From NCBI RefSeq assembly GCF_000150275.1, contig NW_002060947.1, forward strand, positions 7,496,482-7,560,481: DNA of 64,000 nucleotides, given 5' to 3'. Origin of the DNA: Trichoplax adhaerens (taxonomy: Eukaryota > Placozoa > Uniplacotomia > Trichoplacea > Trichoplacidae). Under the pieces are notes generated by a model. The model was not told where the DNA came from and made no database searches. It was given only the letters and a program-made list of their open reading frames with translations. Of this stretch, positions 63,898 through 64,000 are shown one piece after another. Every line of letters starts with the position of its first letter. Position 1 is the first letter of the stretch. A program made the position numbers and the translations under genes.

Positions 63898-64000
63898 GCT
63901 TTTAACAAAGATAGAGTCTGCTCCTAGGCCTTTAACACGGACAGTATTTGATGCAGCATCAATACCATTGTATTGGCAGGTGTAAGTTACCACTCGCGAT
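63898..64000 (-). CDS. Partial exon of a gene running off the right edge
   Basis: On the minus strand the frame is open from the window edge to a GTAAGT donor just after 63898, giving about 34 residues. It contains VVTYTCQYNG, then VRVKGLGADSIFVKS. The YTCQY pattern resembles the second half of an immunoglobulin-like or similar beta-sandwich domain, but this is too short to be sure. The exon ends in phase 0, the same phase in which the first resolved exon of the STAND/TPR gene begins. It may therefore be an upstream exon of that gene with a 2.1-kb intron, or a separate gene. Confidence 0.45.

Overview
This is an AT-rich eukaryotic (animal) genomic window with multi-exon genes, mostly short GT-AG introns, and many degenerate tandem repeats. 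The gene set is metazoan: TAF3, a RASSF protein with C1-RA-SARAH layout, BTB-BACK-kelch, SETMAR without a transposase, CNBD2, glycerate kinase, a temptin-like secreted protein and a STAND NTPase with TPRs. Together with introns often of 60-300 bases, this suggests an early-branching animal, most likely a placozoan (Trichoplax-like). The species is an inference and was not checked by a search.

Layout. 1-3.7 kb: the tail of a lysine-rich repetitive reading frame, its decayed repeats, then a ~260-base tandem repeat. 3.7-9.1 kb, minus: a multi-exon membrane-protein candidate that I do not recognise. 12.0-13.5 kb: a nine-copy ~165-base satellite-like array. 14.1-23.3 kb, plus: CNBD2. 25.4-27.4 kb, minus: GLYCTK, with a short unrecognised gene end just upstream, then a 429-base tandem duplication. 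29.4-33.5 kb, minus: a kelch-like gene. 33.5-41.5 kb: repeats and no convincing gene. 41.5-45.4 kb, minus: TAF3. 47.5-49.9 kb, minus: RASSF. 51.3-52.4 kb, minus: SETMAR. 53.2-53.7 kb, plus: a temptin-like gene divergent from SETMAR. 56.3-61.8 kb, minus: a STAND-NTPase/TPR gene. The last 103 bases hold one exon of a gene running out of the window on the right.

Exon models were made by hand from splice-site consensus, reading phase and family similarity. For GLYCTK, the kelch gene, TAF3, RASSF, CNBD2 and SETMAR the joined exons give a length divisible by three from start to stop, and the phase agrees at every junction. This is good internal support, but first exons can still be wrong. Chance open frames of 60-80 codons are common at this base composition, so isolated frames without family or splice support were left out.

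The genes do not form an operon-like unit. They cover transcription and chromatin (TAF3, SETMAR), signalling (RASSF, CNBD2), ubiquitin-adaptor function (kelch-like), serine/fructose catabolism (GLYCTK), secretion (temptin) and a sensor-type ATPase. No clearly new biological system is demonstrated. The best leads are the unrecognised membrane gene at 3.7-9.1 kb, the STAND/TPR protein, the possibly GPI-anchored temptin, and the hairpin-bearing 429-base duplication.
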